64,000 bases of DNA from Prolixibacteraceae bacterium (lineage in GTDB: Bacteria > Bacteroidota > Bacteroidia > Bacteroidales > Prolixibacteraceae): NCBI GenBank assembly GCA_019459525.1, contig JAIBEY010000027.1, forward strand, positions 124,001 to 188,000. The letters are read 5' to 3'. The number at the start of each line of letters is the position of its first letter. Position 1 is the stretch's first letter. The position numbers and the translations under genes were made by a program. Below, piece by piece: positions 1 through 7,934 of the stretch. The notes beneath the pieces were generated by a model. It saw only the letters and a program-made list of their open reading frames with translations. It ran no database searches and was not told the origin of the DNA.

Positions 1-32
1 AAACCCTGAGCCTTTAGAAGGAGGTGGGTATT

Positions 33-77
33 TAAATAAGGAGAGCGGAAACTTATAATTTCCGCTCTCCTTATTTA
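33..77. terminator. Perfect 19-bp inverted repeat, likely bidirectional terminator
   Basis: Positions 33-51 and 59-77 are exact reverse complements around a 7-nt loop. The stem has a GC core (GGAGAGCGG) flanked by A/T runs, so either strand would give a hairpin followed by a T-rich tail. It lies 28 bp beyond the end of the minus-strand helicase gene and would terminate it, and perhaps also a plus-strand gene that lies before the window. Confidence 0.65.
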
Positions 78-104
78 ATATTGTCATCGAAAAGTCTGAT
101 GGAT

Positions 105-1427
105 CTATCTCCTCTTTCGATACTGTTTTTCTTTCGATTTATCTTTAGGCAAATTGCGTTTTTCTTTTTTATTGTCCCGGCCAGGAACAAATTTTTTCTC
201 GTGAAATGCTCCTTTAAATGTTGGGTCAGCAACTCGTTTTTGACGGTCAATTTCGCGCAACTGATCTTGATTTTCTTCTTTTTTTGTTGCTACCATGTCG
301 AGGTCTGCCGGAAGTTCGAGTCGTGGAATTTCCATTCGGATCAGCGCTTCAATTTTATGGAGGTTAAGTTCCTCTGCCGGATTAACGAGAGAGATGGCGG
401 TGCCGGTATTGTTGGCGCGGGCCGTACGGCCAATGCGGTGCACATAATCTTCGTGGTTCGAGGGCAAATCAAAATTAATTACATGACTAATCAGTTCAAC
501 ATCAATTCCGCGTGAAGAAATATCGGTAGTAATCAGGATACGGACTACACCACTTTTAAAAGCGTTAATGGCATTTAGGCGTGTGCTCTGCCCTTTGTTT
601 GAATGCATAATCCGCTTTTCACCTTCAGAGCGGCGCTTGATGATTTTGAAAACCTGTTCTGCATTTTCTTTGGTACTCACAAAAATGATGACACGGGTAA
701 AGTTTTCTTCGTCGCGGAGCAAGTAATTAATCAGGTTTAATTTAGTCTGAAAATTGGGTACCCGATAGTAAACCTGATTAATCAATTCCGCAGGTGTGGC
801 GGATGGAGCCACTTCAACACGTTCAGGAAAATCGAGAAATTCGTGACTCATTTCCTCCACCTTCTCATTGAAAGTGGCTGAAAACAGCAAGTTTTGACGT
901 TTTACCGGAAGTACCTCCAGAAAATTACGAATCTGAGGCATAAAACCCATGTCCAGCATTCGGTCGGCCTCGTCAATGACCAATGTCTTCACTTTTTTAA
1001 ACGAAACCGCTTCGGCACGATATAAATCCCATAGGCGTCCGGGAGTAGCAACCAGAATGTCAACTCCGGGCTTGATCAGTTCTGCATGTTTAGTCCAGCC
1101 AACACCTCCATAAACGGTTGCACGTCGCAGATTGGTAAATTTGGTCAGGTCTTCCAGGTCTTCGCCCACCTGAATGGCCAGTTCGCGTGTGGGTACCAGC
1201 ACAATAGCTCGCGGATCGTTGCCCTCGGCTTTCACCAGCTTCATAATAAGCGGAATGAAGTAGGCCGCAGTTTTTCCTGTACCGGTTTGTGCAATTCCCA
1301 GCACGTCCACTCCGGATCGGATCATTGGGATGGCCTTCTCCTGAATGGGAGTTGGTTCGGTAAAGCCCAGTTCTTCAATCGCTTTTAAAACCGACTTGCT
1401 TATTTTTAAATCTTCGAATGTGGTCAT
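105..1427 (-). CDS. DEAD-box ATP-dependent RNA helicase (RhlE-like)
   Basis: This is an ATP-dependent RNA helicase of 440 residues, cytoplasmic, expected to act in ribosome assembly or RNA turnover. All core motifs are present in order: Q motif near residues 22-33, Walker A AQTGTGKT (46-53), PTREL (79-83), TPGR (128-131), DEAD (152-155), SAT (183-185) and HRIGRTAR (330-337). The last ~65 residues form a Lys/Arg-rich tail typical of RhlE-type proteins and likely to bind RNA. The ATG at 1427 lies only 4 nt from a TATCTTTG -7 box, so the mRNA may be leaderless. Which RhlE-type paralogue this is cannot be told from sequence alone. Confidence 0.95.
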   Translation of the reverse strand: MTTFEDLKISKSVLKAIEELGFTEPTPIQEKAIPMIRSGVDVLGIAQTGTGKTAAYFIPLIMKLVKAEGNDPRAIVLVPTRELAIQVGEDLEDLTKFTNLRRATVYGGVGWTKHAELIKPGVDILVATPGRLWDLYRAEAVSFKKVKTLVIDEADRMLDMGFMPQIRNFLEVLPVKRQNLLFSATFNEKVEEMSHEFLDFPERVEVAPSATPAELINQVYYRVPNFQTKLNLINYLLRDEENFTRVIIFVSTKENAEQVFKIIKRRSEGEKRIMHSNKGQSTRLNAINAFKSGVVRILITTDISSRGIDVELISHVINFDLPSNHEDYVHRIGRTARANNTGTAISLVNPAEELNLHKIEALIRMEIPRLELPADLDMVATKKEENQDQLREIDRQKRVADPTFKGAFHEKKFVPGRDNKKEKRNLPKDKSKEKQYRKRR

Positions 1428-1431
1428 GCCG

Positions 1432-1439
1432 CAAAGATA
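1432..1439 (-). promoter_or_regulatory. TATCTTTG -7 box for the helicase gene
   Basis: The minus strand reads TATCTTTG, an exact match to the Bacteroidota -7 consensus TAnnTTTG, with only 4 nt before the helicase ATG. No TTG was found at the usual -33 distance. If used, transcription would begin at or very close to the A of the start codon. Confidence 0.5.
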
Positions 1440-1492
1440 GCGGCTTATTTTGATTTTACTACGAAGAGAAAAAACGGGTTGGACCAGCAGGC

Positions 1493-1843
1493 TTAAGTAA
1501 GAAGTATATCTGCCGGAATTTTAAGCCCTTTATACAATGATTTTACCATTTTAAGAGTCAACTTTCGTTTTCTACCAAGCACCTCGCTTACTCTGCTCTG
1601 ACTTCCTAAATATTTTGCCATATCAGTTTTCGTCATTCCCATCTGCTCCATTCTAAATAATATGGCATCAATTGGGTCTGGCGGCGCAATGGGGAAATGG
1701 GTCATTTCATATGATTCAACCAAAGTACAAAGTAAATCGAATTCATCTCCTTGAGGTGTATCTCTTTTTGCTCCCCAAAGTTCCTCGATCCTTTTGACCG
1801 ATTCATTATAATCCTGTTCTGTTTTTATTGGTCTTATTTCCAT
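1493..1843 (-). CDS. higA: HigA-type antitoxin, XRE-family HTH
   Basis: This is an antitoxin and DNA-binding autoregulator of about 116 residues. The C-terminal half carries a helix-turn-helix (roughly residues 60-110, with TKTDMAKYLG and SRVSEVLGRKR as recognition-type helices), and the N-terminal half is the toxin-binding part typical of long HigA (YgjM-like) proteins. The reading frame can be extended to a TTG at 1849 that overlaps the toxin stop, but the ATG at 1843 is preferred. It directly follows higB on the same strand, so the order is toxin first, as is usual for higBA. The palindrome at 2173-2191 is the likely site for its autoregulation. Confidence 0.88.
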   Translation of the reverse strand: MEIRPIKTEQDYNESVKRIEELWGAKRDTPQGDEFDLLCTLVESYEMTHFPIAPPDPIDAILFRMEQMGMTKTDMAKYLGSQSRVSEVLGRKRKLTLKMVKSLYKGLKIPADILLT

Positions 1844-1845
1844 GG

Positions 1846-2145
1846 TCAAATAGTTTTTGCATCAATTTTATCATACTGCTTGTGGGTTCCAATGAACCGA
1901 ACAAAAATCACTTGAAATTCATAGTCAATGGAAACAATAAGCCGGTATGTATTTCCCTTAATATTAAAGACAACCCTATCGTTTCCTACAACACTTGCAT
2001 TTCTATATTGTTGTTTTAGGTCGTTTGAGTTTTTCCAATCTGAGTTTTTTGCATCGTGGTACCAAGAACGTAAGGAAGCTTCAGAATCAGCATACTCCGG
2101 CTTTTCCCAAAATTCGCGCAACGTCCTAAATGCAATTATTCTCAT
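1846..2145 (-). CDS. higB: HigB-type mRNA interferase toxin
   Basis: This is a ribosome-dependent mRNA endonuclease toxin of the HigB family (RelE fold), 99 residues from the chosen start. The N-terminal MRIIAFRTLREFW and the C-terminal FIGTHKQYDKID are hallmarks of the HigB_toxin domain; the latter contains the H/Y/D residues conserved in the family. An ATG 12 codons upstream lies within the palindromic operator region, so it is probably not translated. The ATG at 2145 fits the family start and sits 4 nt from a TACCTTTG box. The gene is toxin-first and its stop abuts the antitoxin start. Confidence 0.88.
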   Translation of the reverse strand: MRIIAFRTLREFWEKPEYADSEASLRSWYHDAKNSDWKNSNDLKQQYRNASVVGNDRVVFNIKGNTYRLIVSIDYEFQVIFVRFIGTHKQYDKIDAKTI

Positions 2146-2149
2146 GACG

Positions 2150-2181
2150 CAAAGGTATAAATTTATTGACTTACTTCCCAA
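2150..2181 (-). promoter_or_regulatory. higBA promoter (TTG -33 / TACCTTTG -7)
   Basis: On the minus strand TTG (2181-2179) and TACCTTTG (2157-2150) are separated by 21 nt, matching the Bacteroidota -33/-7 promoter pattern. The -7 box ends 4 nt before the higB ATG, so the transcript is probably leaderless or nearly so. The -33 element is inside the 19-bp palindrome. Confidence 0.6.
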
Positions 2182-2191
2182 TTTGGGAAGT
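2173..2191. promoter_or_regulatory. Palindromic operator of higBA
   Basis: ACTTCCCAATTTGGGAAGT has two perfect 9-bp arms around a single central base. It overlaps the -33 TTG of the higBA promoter, exactly where a dimeric HTH antitoxin would block RNA polymerase. HigA family proteins are known to autorepress through such palindromes; binding here is inferred from position and symmetry. Confidence 0.6.
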
Positions 2192-2205
2192 AGTTGTTCT
2201 TTATT

Positions 2206-3315
2206 TTACTTCAACCGGTACATTTTCCCTGGCAGGCTCACAATCAATCCTTTAAATTCCATTCCAAGCAGCAATGCAGAGACTTTACTCATCGGTAATT
2301 TGGTTTCGATGGTAATTTCGTCCACAAAACGGTCGCTGCCTTTTAACAAGTCAGCCAGTTTTTGTTCTTCCGGACTTAATTCTACAAATAGCGAAGTTTG
2401 AACTGCTCTTGCTGTTGAAACTTTAATGTCCCAATTCATGGCCTTTTCAATGTCAGCCTGGCTTTCAACCAAAACAGCCTCGTTGAGCTTGATAATTTTA
2501 TTGCAACCGCGAGAATACAAATCGCAGCTTCTTCCGGGAAAGGCAAATACATCGCGGTTGTACGAATTGGCAATGTCGGCAGTAACCAGTGCGCCTCCTT
2601 TTTCGGCTGATTCAACAATGACTGTTGCGTCAGCCAATCCGGCAATAATGCGGTTTCGGCGCAAAAAATTCTGTCTGTCTATTTTGGTTTCGCTGATAAA
2701 GTCGCTGAGCAATCCACCATTTTCAAGCATCTTGCCAGCAATGGGGGCGTGGAGGGATGGGTAGATGGTATCCAGTCCGTGAGCAAAAACGCCCACTGTT
2801 GGAATGTTATATTTCAGGCAGGCTTTGTGGGCATGAACGTCAATTCCGTAGGCTAAACCCGATACCACAACTATCCGATAGCTTTTTTCCGAGAAACTTC
2901 GGATCAGTTCATCACAAATGTCTTTGCCGTAATTTGTAGCATTGCGGGTTCCAACTACCGAAATGATGCGCCGTTCGTTGAGGTTGGCATTTCCTTTATA
3001 ATAGAGAATAATAGGGGCATCGCTGCAATTTTTTAATCGGGTGGGGTAGTTTTCGTCGAGGTAGAAAAACGTTTGGATCCGGTTTTTCTGAATGAAATCA
3101 ACCTCACGTTTAGCCCTGTCCAACACATTTTGCCTGACTACCCTTTGGGCATTAACTTCGCCAATTCCGGGTATTTTCATCAGGTTTTTCTCTTTCTCGA
3201 GAAAAACGCCTTCCACGCTACCCACATAAGCGATGAGGTTACGGGCGGTAACCGAACCGATTCCCGGAATTAATGAAATGGCTATTTTATGTGTAAGGTT
3301 ATCGGGGATTTCCAT
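2206..3315 (-). CDS. dprA: DNA processing protein DprA
   Basis: DprA binds single-stranded DNA and loads RecA during natural transformation or recombination. The 369-residue protein has an N-terminal helix-hairpin-helix region (GIGSVTA near 19-25, IPGIGE near 48-53), a Rossmann-like core with SVVGTRNATNYG (119-130), SGLAYGIDVHAH (152-163) and FLRRNRIIAGL (217-227), and a C-terminal winged-helix segment from about 310 to the end. All of these are expected for the Bacteroidota form. It is preceded by a small membrane-protein gene on the same strand with a ~42-nt gap and may share its transcript. No other competence gene lies nearby. Confidence 0.95.
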   Translation of the reverse strand: MEIPDNLTHKIAISLIPGIGSVTARNLIAYVGSVEGVFLEKEKNLMKIPGIGEVNAQRVVRQNVLDRAKREVDFIQKNRIQTFFYLDENYPTRLKNCSDAPIILYYKGNANLNERRIISVVGTRNATNYGKDICDELIRSFSEKSYRIVVVSGLAYGIDVHAHKACLKYNIPTVGVFAHGLDTIYPSLHAPIAGKMLENGGLLSDFISETKIDRQNFLRRNRIIAGLADATVIVESAEKGGALVTADIANSYNRDVFAFPGRSCDLYSRGCNKIIKLNEAVLVESQADIEKAMNWDIKVSTARAVQTSLFVELSPEEQKLADLLKGSDRFVDEITIETKLPMSKVSALLLGMEFKGLIVSLPGKMYRLK

Positions 3316-3357
3316 CTTTTTAGATTTACAATAAAAATAAGAAATCTGCCGGTCAAT

Positions 3358-3819
3358 TTAAATACCTTTTCGGTTATTTCTCCTGATTTCAGATAAGGCT
3401 GAATCGATTTGTTCAATTTCGTCTTTGCTGAGCGCGGCCAGGCTGATAGATGGATATTCTGCAATTCCGCGTTTGGTTTTGATGGCAATGGTAAGGTCAG
3501 CAAATCCCATTGCTTTCTCAATCTGGAAGTTAATTAAAGCCTGGTGGGTAAATTCAATGGAGTCAAATCCCTTTTTCATAAACGAAATAATGGGGTAATA
3601 CCGGATTGAAACTTTCCCGTTATTCGTGCTGAATGAAATGTAGCAGAGGTTGACAAATTGCGATATCCCCACATATAAAGCGAATACTCCGGCTGTGATC
3701 AAAACCGCGGCATCCATCTTCAGCCAAAGAAACAACAGACCAACCAACACAATTGCAATGCCCGAAAAGTTAAACACCCGTTTTATTTTTTTACTTCTTT
3801 TTTGATTCGATATTTCCAT
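3358..3819 (-). CDS. Small two-TM membrane protein, unknown function
   Basis: I do not recognise a named family. The 153-residue protein starts with a basic stretch (QKRSKKIKR), then two hydrophobic segments at about residues 16-34 and 38-58, then a soluble domain of ~95 residues rich in beta strands (KVSIRYYPIISFMKKGFDS, ADLTIAIKTKRG). This layout resembles bacterial PH-like (DUF304-type) membrane proteins, but the match is only one of shape. It is upstream of dprA on the same strand. Confidence 0.7.
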   Translation of the reverse strand: MEISNQKRSKKIKRVFNFSGIAIVLVGLLFLWLKMDAAVLITAGVFALYVGISQFVNLCYISFSTNNGKVSIRYYPIISFMKKGFDSIEFTHQALINFQIEKAMGFADLTIAIKTKRGIAEYPSISLAALSKDEIEQIDSALSEIRRNNRKGI

Positions 3820-3887
3820 GGTTTCTGATAAAATAGTAAATATTCAGGCCTTTTTGCTGACAAATTCCAAGCTTTGGCAAAATAACT

Positions 3888-3895
3888 TAACTTTG
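3888..3895 (+). promoter_or_regulatory. TAACTTTG -7 box for aroB
   Basis: This is an exact TAnnTTTG match 23 nt before the aroB ATG at 3919. A TTG lies 11 nt upstream, too close for the normal -33 spacing, so only the -7 element is supported. Confidence 0.45.
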
Positions 3896-3918
3896 CCGAA
3901 AGTCTAATTTAAACGCGC

Positions 3919-4983
3919 ATGACTGACTCAAAAGTACACTCAAATATTATCTTTTCACAACAGGTTGACGTCGAACTACGGAAAATTGTTCAGGAATACC
4001 CGGCAGGAAAAGTGTTTTTACTTACAGACAAAATGGCTGCTGACTTTTGCATGCCTTTGATTCAGAAGGTAATTGATGAATATTCAATCCAAATAGTGGC
4101 GATTGGTTCCGGTGAGGAAAATAAAAATATTCAATCCATTGTTGAGGTTTGGGACTTTTTGAGCAATAACGGAGCTGACCGCAAATCACTGCTGATCAAC
4201 ATTGGCGGCGGAATGCTCACCGACTTGGGCGGTTTTGCTGCTTCAACATTCAAGCGCGGATTGGATTTTGTGAATATCCCGACTACACTTTTGGCTCAGG
4301 TTGACGCTTCGCTGGGTGGAAAAACCGGCTTCAATTTCAATGGACTGAAAAACGAAATCGGCGTTTTTATGGAGCCAAACTCCGTCATTATAAACACCAA
4401 TTTCCTGAAAACGATTGATCGTGAGAATTTCCTTTCGGGTTATGCCGAGATGCTGAAACATGGCTTGATTAAAAGTCGCGAGCATTGGGATGAGTTGCTG
4501 ACTTATGACATGGAAAACATCAATTATGATGCGCTTCAGGAAATAATTGCGCATTCGGTTGTAGTTAAAGAATGGCACGTGCTGAACGATTTGAGGGAAC
4601 AAAATATCCGAAAAGCTTTGAACTTCGGACACACCGTTGGGCATGCTTTCGAGAGTTATGCCATGAAAACCGGTCGCCCCATTTTACATGGTTACGCGGT
4701 GGTTTATGGAATGATTGCTGAGCTTCACCTGTCGGCGAAACAATGCGGACTGGGAATCGACGAACTGAACTCTATTTCTTCGTGGATGATTGCCAAATAC
4801 GGCAAGTTCGAAATTCAGGAAAGTGATTTTGAAGCTTTGTACCAAATTATGACCCACGATAAAAAGAACGAAGGCAAACGCATCAACTTCACCTTGATTC
4901 CTGAAATCGGGAAAGTCGAAATCAATGTGGATTGTTCGAAAGAGCTGATTATTGAAGCGCTGGAGTACTACAAAAATTTATAG
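3919..4983 (+). CDS. aroB: 3-dehydroquinate synthase
   Basis: AroB converts DAHP to 3-dehydroquinate, the second step of the shikimate pathway, using NAD and a divalent metal. The 354-residue protein has the NAD-binding GGGMLTDLGGFAAST (97-110), the PTTLLAQVDASLGGKTG stretch (121-137), and the expected metal ligands E177 (GYAEMLKHG), H238 (FGHTVGH) and H257 (LHGYA). It begins a two-gene shikimate cluster with aroA, 77 bp downstream. The gap between them is a hairpin-forming heptamer repeat rather than a standard terminator. Confidence 0.96.
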   Translation: MTDSKVHSNIIFSQQVDVELRKIVQEYPAGKVFLLTDKMAADFCMPLIQKVIDEYSIQIVAIGSGEENKNIQSIVEVWDFLSNNGADRKSLLINIGGGMLTDLGGFAASTFKRGLDFVNIPTTLLAQVDASLGGKTGFNFNGLKNEIGVFMEPNSVIINTNFLKTIDRENFLSGYAEMLKHGLIKSREHWDELLTYDMENINYDALQEIIAHSVVVKEWHVLNDLREQNIRKALNFGHTVGHAFESYAMKTGRPILHGYAVVYGMIAELHLSAKQCGLGIDELNSISSWMIAKYGKFEIQESDFEALYQIMTHDKKNEGKRINFTLIPEIGKVEINVDCSKELIIEALEYYKNL

Positions 4984-5044
4984 TTCCAAGTTTCAGATTT
5001 CAAGTTCCAAGAGAAAAGCAGACTTGGAACTTGAAACATGGAAC
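4983..5044. repeat. Heptamer repeat locus A (GTTYCAR type), hairpin-forming
   Basis: Four heptamers (GTTCCAA, GTTTCAG, ATTTCAA, GTTCCAA; 4983-5010) are followed after a 13-nt spacer by three inverted ones (TTGGAAC, TTGAAAC, ATGGAAC; 5024-5044). The arms 4998-5011 and 5023-5036 pair perfectly over 14 bp. It starts on the last base of the aroB stop codon and ends 16 nt before the aroA ATG. The same heptamers recur at 58381 and 61197. Confidence 0.8.
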
Positions 5045-5060
5045 TTTTTAAACTTTCTCT

Positions 5061-6290
5061 ATGAAATACCTCGTTTCCAAATCTGATAAAACCTTAAAGG
5101 GAAGCATTGTTCTTCCTGGTTCAAAAAGTGTGGCCAACCGCGCGCTGATTATTCATGCGCTGAGTTACAGCCCTTACCCCATTGAAAATCTTTCGGATAG
5201 CGACGATACCCGTGTGATGGAACAAGTTTTCAACTCAAACACGAATCGTTTCGATATTGGCCACGCCGGAACTGCGATGCGTTTCCTGACCGCCTTTCTT
5301 TCGCAGATTGTTGGCGAGTGGGTAATTACCGGATCGGACCGCATGAAACAGCGCCCAATTGGTATTTTGGTTGATGCATTGAATAAGCTTGGTGCCCGTA
5401 TTGAATACCTCGAAAATGACGGTTTCCCTCCGCTGAAAATTTATGGATCGCACCTGAAAGGCTGTGTTTTAGAACTCGACGGAAGCGTGAGTAGTCAGTA
5501 TATCTCGGCTTTGCTGATGATTGCCCCAACGGTTGAAGATGGTTTGACTTTGCGTTTGAAGAACAAAATCACCTCGCGGCCATACATTGAAATGACACTG
5601 AAACTGATGGAGCAGTTCGGCGTTCAGCATGTCTGGAAAGGCAATGAAATACGTATTGCCGAACAAAAATACAAAGCCTATCCGTTTTCGGTGGAGGCAG
5701 ATTGGTCGGGTGCATCGTACTGGTACGAAATGGCTGTTTTGGCCGATGAAGTTGATGTGGAACTGATTGGTTTGCGCACCGAAAGTTTGCAGGGCGATGC
5801 CGTGCTGGCCAAATGGTTCGAACAATTGGGGATTCAAACATTGAATACTGAAAAAGGCTCGCGGTTGACCAAGAATGGACAGCCGCTTCCTAAATATTTA
5901 CAGCTTAATTTCATTGAAAACCCCGATGTGGCGCAGACTTTCGCGGTTTTGTGCGTGATGAAAAAAATCCCGTTTCATTTTACCGGATTGGAAACCTTGA
6001 AAATAAAAGAAACCAACCGCATTGCCGCCCTTCAGGACGAACTAGCCAAATTTGGAGCAAAAATAACTGAACCCGCCCACGGAGAACTAAAGTGGGATGG
6101 CACTTTCCCGCTCGAAAAACAGGCTGTTCCTGAAATCGAAACCTATCACGATCACCGCATGGCGCTGGCCTTTGCGCCAGCTTGCCAATCGCACGGCTCA
6201 ATCGCTATTCTTGATCCTATGGTGGTTACTAAATCGTATCCGAGTTTTTGGGATGATCTGAAAAAGGTGGGGTTTGAAATTAAAGAATAA
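5061..6290 (+). CDS. aroA: 3-phosphoshikimate 1-carboxyvinyltransferase (EPSP synthase)
   Basis: AroA joins phosphoenolpyruvate to shikimate-3-phosphate. The protein has 409 residues, slightly shorter than the ~427 of the E. coli enzyme. Recognisable sites are LPGSKSVANRALI with K22, the PEP-binding loop GHAGTAMRFL (67-76; His replaces the Asn seen in many homologues), GSDRMKQRPI (91-100), an ETNRIAAL segment near residue 316 and the C-terminal DHRMALAFA. It follows aroB and probably shares its transcript, with the heptamer hairpin between them. Confidence 0.96.
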   Translation: MKYLVSKSDKTLKGSIVLPGSKSVANRALIIHALSYSPYPIENLSDSDDTRVMEQVFNSNTNRFDIGHAGTAMRFLTAFLSQIVGEWVITGSDRMKQRPIGILVDALNKLGARIEYLENDGFPPLKIYGSHLKGCVLELDGSVSSQYISALLMIAPTVEDGLTLRLKNKITSRPYIEMTLKLMEQFGVQHVWKGNEIRIAEQKYKAYPFSVEADWSGASYWYEMAVLADEVDVELIGLRTESLQGDAVLAKWFEQLGIQTLNTEKGSRLTKNGQPLPKYLQLNFIENPDVAQTFAVLCVMKKIPFHFTGLETLKIKETNRIAALQDELAKFGAKITEPAHGELKWDGTFPLEKQAVPEIETYHDHRMALAFAPACQSHGSIAILDPMVVTKSYPSFWDDLKKVGFEIKE

Positions 6291-6302
6291 GCATTTACGA
6301 GC

Positions 6303-7865
6303 ATGAAGAAATTAAATAAAGATCTACAATTCGGATTAGCACTATGCTCTTTTATTATAGTAGGTATTTTGTTCTTTTACTTTGTTTCTAAAAAAGACAA
6401 CGCGAGGAACAATATGTTTTCTTCAAGTGAAACCATAAACGCAATCAAACAACAAACTTCCCCTTTAATTTTTTGGTGTCATTTAAACCGGAAAGTTCTC
6501 AATTTGTCGAAATACGCTGAAGTCAATGCCCCGGTAACTCTCTGGAATCTTATTGACGAGGATAAAACTCAACTTTGGACTATCGAAAGAAAGGGTAATG
6601 ACTTCGTTATCAGATCGTGTCAACACCAGAGAGTATTGGCCATACATCCGAACGATTCATCGATTGTTCAGCAGGATTTTGAAGGAAAAGCCAGTCAACT
6701 ATGGCGTTTTGCAGGTGACAATGATTCTATCCGGATCATAAACAAAGCATCCGGCAAGTGTTTAGCTTTCATAAAGGATAGCCTAAAGATAGTCGATCGC
6801 AGCAAATACAAGGATCAGCTCTGGAAAATACAGACGCCTCAGTCATTTGAAAAAGAAAAATTGACATGTAATTGCGCTGAAAATTATGAATTTGTAAAAG
6901 CGTGGATAGAGTCGAGCTACCCGGGTTTTGCGGATAAAGTTAATTCAACAACAAAATTCCAATATGATTCACTATGCAACGAGTTGGCAGCAAAAGCCAA
7001 AGGAACTGAAAGTATATCCATGTGCTACTCCATTATCAACAAATACATTGCATTGTTTAAAGATAACCATTTAGGTTTGAGGCGGATATTTGGCAATACT
7101 TACGTTGCTTCAAACAGAAGCCCCCTGCAAGGCGCTGAATCCTTCGGAATTCGCAATGTTGATGATTCGACTTTATTATTCTCGCTTCCAAGTTTTTATA
7201 TCGAAAAAAAGGAATTGATTGATTTTCTGATTAAAACGAATAAAAATAAATTATTGAAAACTCCTTATCTGGTCATAGATGTTCGTAATAATGGAGGCGG
7301 AGCTGACCGTTCTTGGAATAACATCATCCCTTATCTTTATACAAATCCAATAAGATTTGAAGGCAATGATTTAATTTTATCGAGAGAATTAATCAGGGAA
7401 GGCGATGAGTCTAACCATTGGAATAAAGATTATCAGCGACTACGAAAATTATTTGTGGAATTTATAGAAAAGAATAATGGAAAGTTTTATCCCAATTGCA
7501 AAGGAGATTTCGTGAAATATAATTCTATCACGCCTAACCCGAAAAGAGTAGCTATTCTGATTAATGGGCTTTGCGGAAGTTCATGCGAAGCATTCCTGCT
7601 TTCAGCGAAACAGAGCAAAAAGGTAATCTTATTGGGACAACCTTCATGTGGCACGCTTGATTATTCAAATTTATCCAACATTCAATGTCCGTCTTTTGCT
7701 TTTCAGTTGGCTTGCCCCACGACCAGGGCCCATTGGCTTCCTGAACATTCGGTTGACAAAGAAAAAATTAAGCCCGATATTTATTTGGAATACAATCAGG
7801 ACTGGATTAAAGAAGCCATAAAAGCATTAAAAAGCGACTTCGGTCATCAACATTCTTCCCAATAG
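6303..7865 (+). CDS. Membrane-anchored ricin-fold plus S41-like peptidase-fold protein
   Basis: The 520-residue protein has a single N-terminal membrane segment (about 11-29), a ricin-type beta-trefoil region (about 55-170) with recurring QLW motifs (TQLWTIE, SQLWRFA, DQLWKIQ), and a C-terminal S41 (tail-specific protease) domain. The S41 signatures are VIDVRNNGGG and ILINGLCGSSCEAF; the nucleophile would be in the GSSC turn at about residues 425-428. The later VILLGQPSCGTLDYS has Thr where the family usually has the general-base Lys (GKG type), so activity is doubtful. It starts 13 bp after aroA but is unrelated in function. The ligand and substrate are unknown. Confidence 0.72.
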   Translation: MKKLNKDLQFGLALCSFIIVGILFFYFVSKKDNARNNMFSSSETINAIKQQTSPLIFWCHLNRKVLNLSKYAEVNAPVTLWNLIDEDKTQLWTIERKGNDFVIRSCQHQRVLAIHPNDSSIVQQDFEGKASQLWRFAGDNDSIRIINKASGKCLAFIKDSLKIVDRSKYKDQLWKIQTPQSFEKEKLTCNCAENYEFVKAWIESSYPGFADKVNSTTKFQYDSLCNELAAKAKGTESISMCYSIINKYIALFKDNHLGLRRIFGNTYVASNRSPLQGAESFGIRNVDDSTLLFSLPSFYIEKKELIDFLIKTNKNKLLKTPYLVIDVRNNGGGADRSWNNIIPYLYTNPIRFEGNDLILSRELIREGDESNHWNKDYQRLRKLFVEFIEKNNGKFYPNCKGDFVKYNSITPNPKRVAILINGLCGSSCEAFLLSAKQSKKVILLGQPSCGTLDYSNLSNIQCPSFAFQLACPTTRAHWLPEHSVDKEKIKPDIYLEYNQDWIKEAIKALKSDFGHQHSSQ

Positions 7866-7934
7866 CATACTGAAAAATTATAGAAAAGTGGTATCTTTCT
7901 TTTATTCTGAGATTATCTAAATAAAGCTTCCTTA

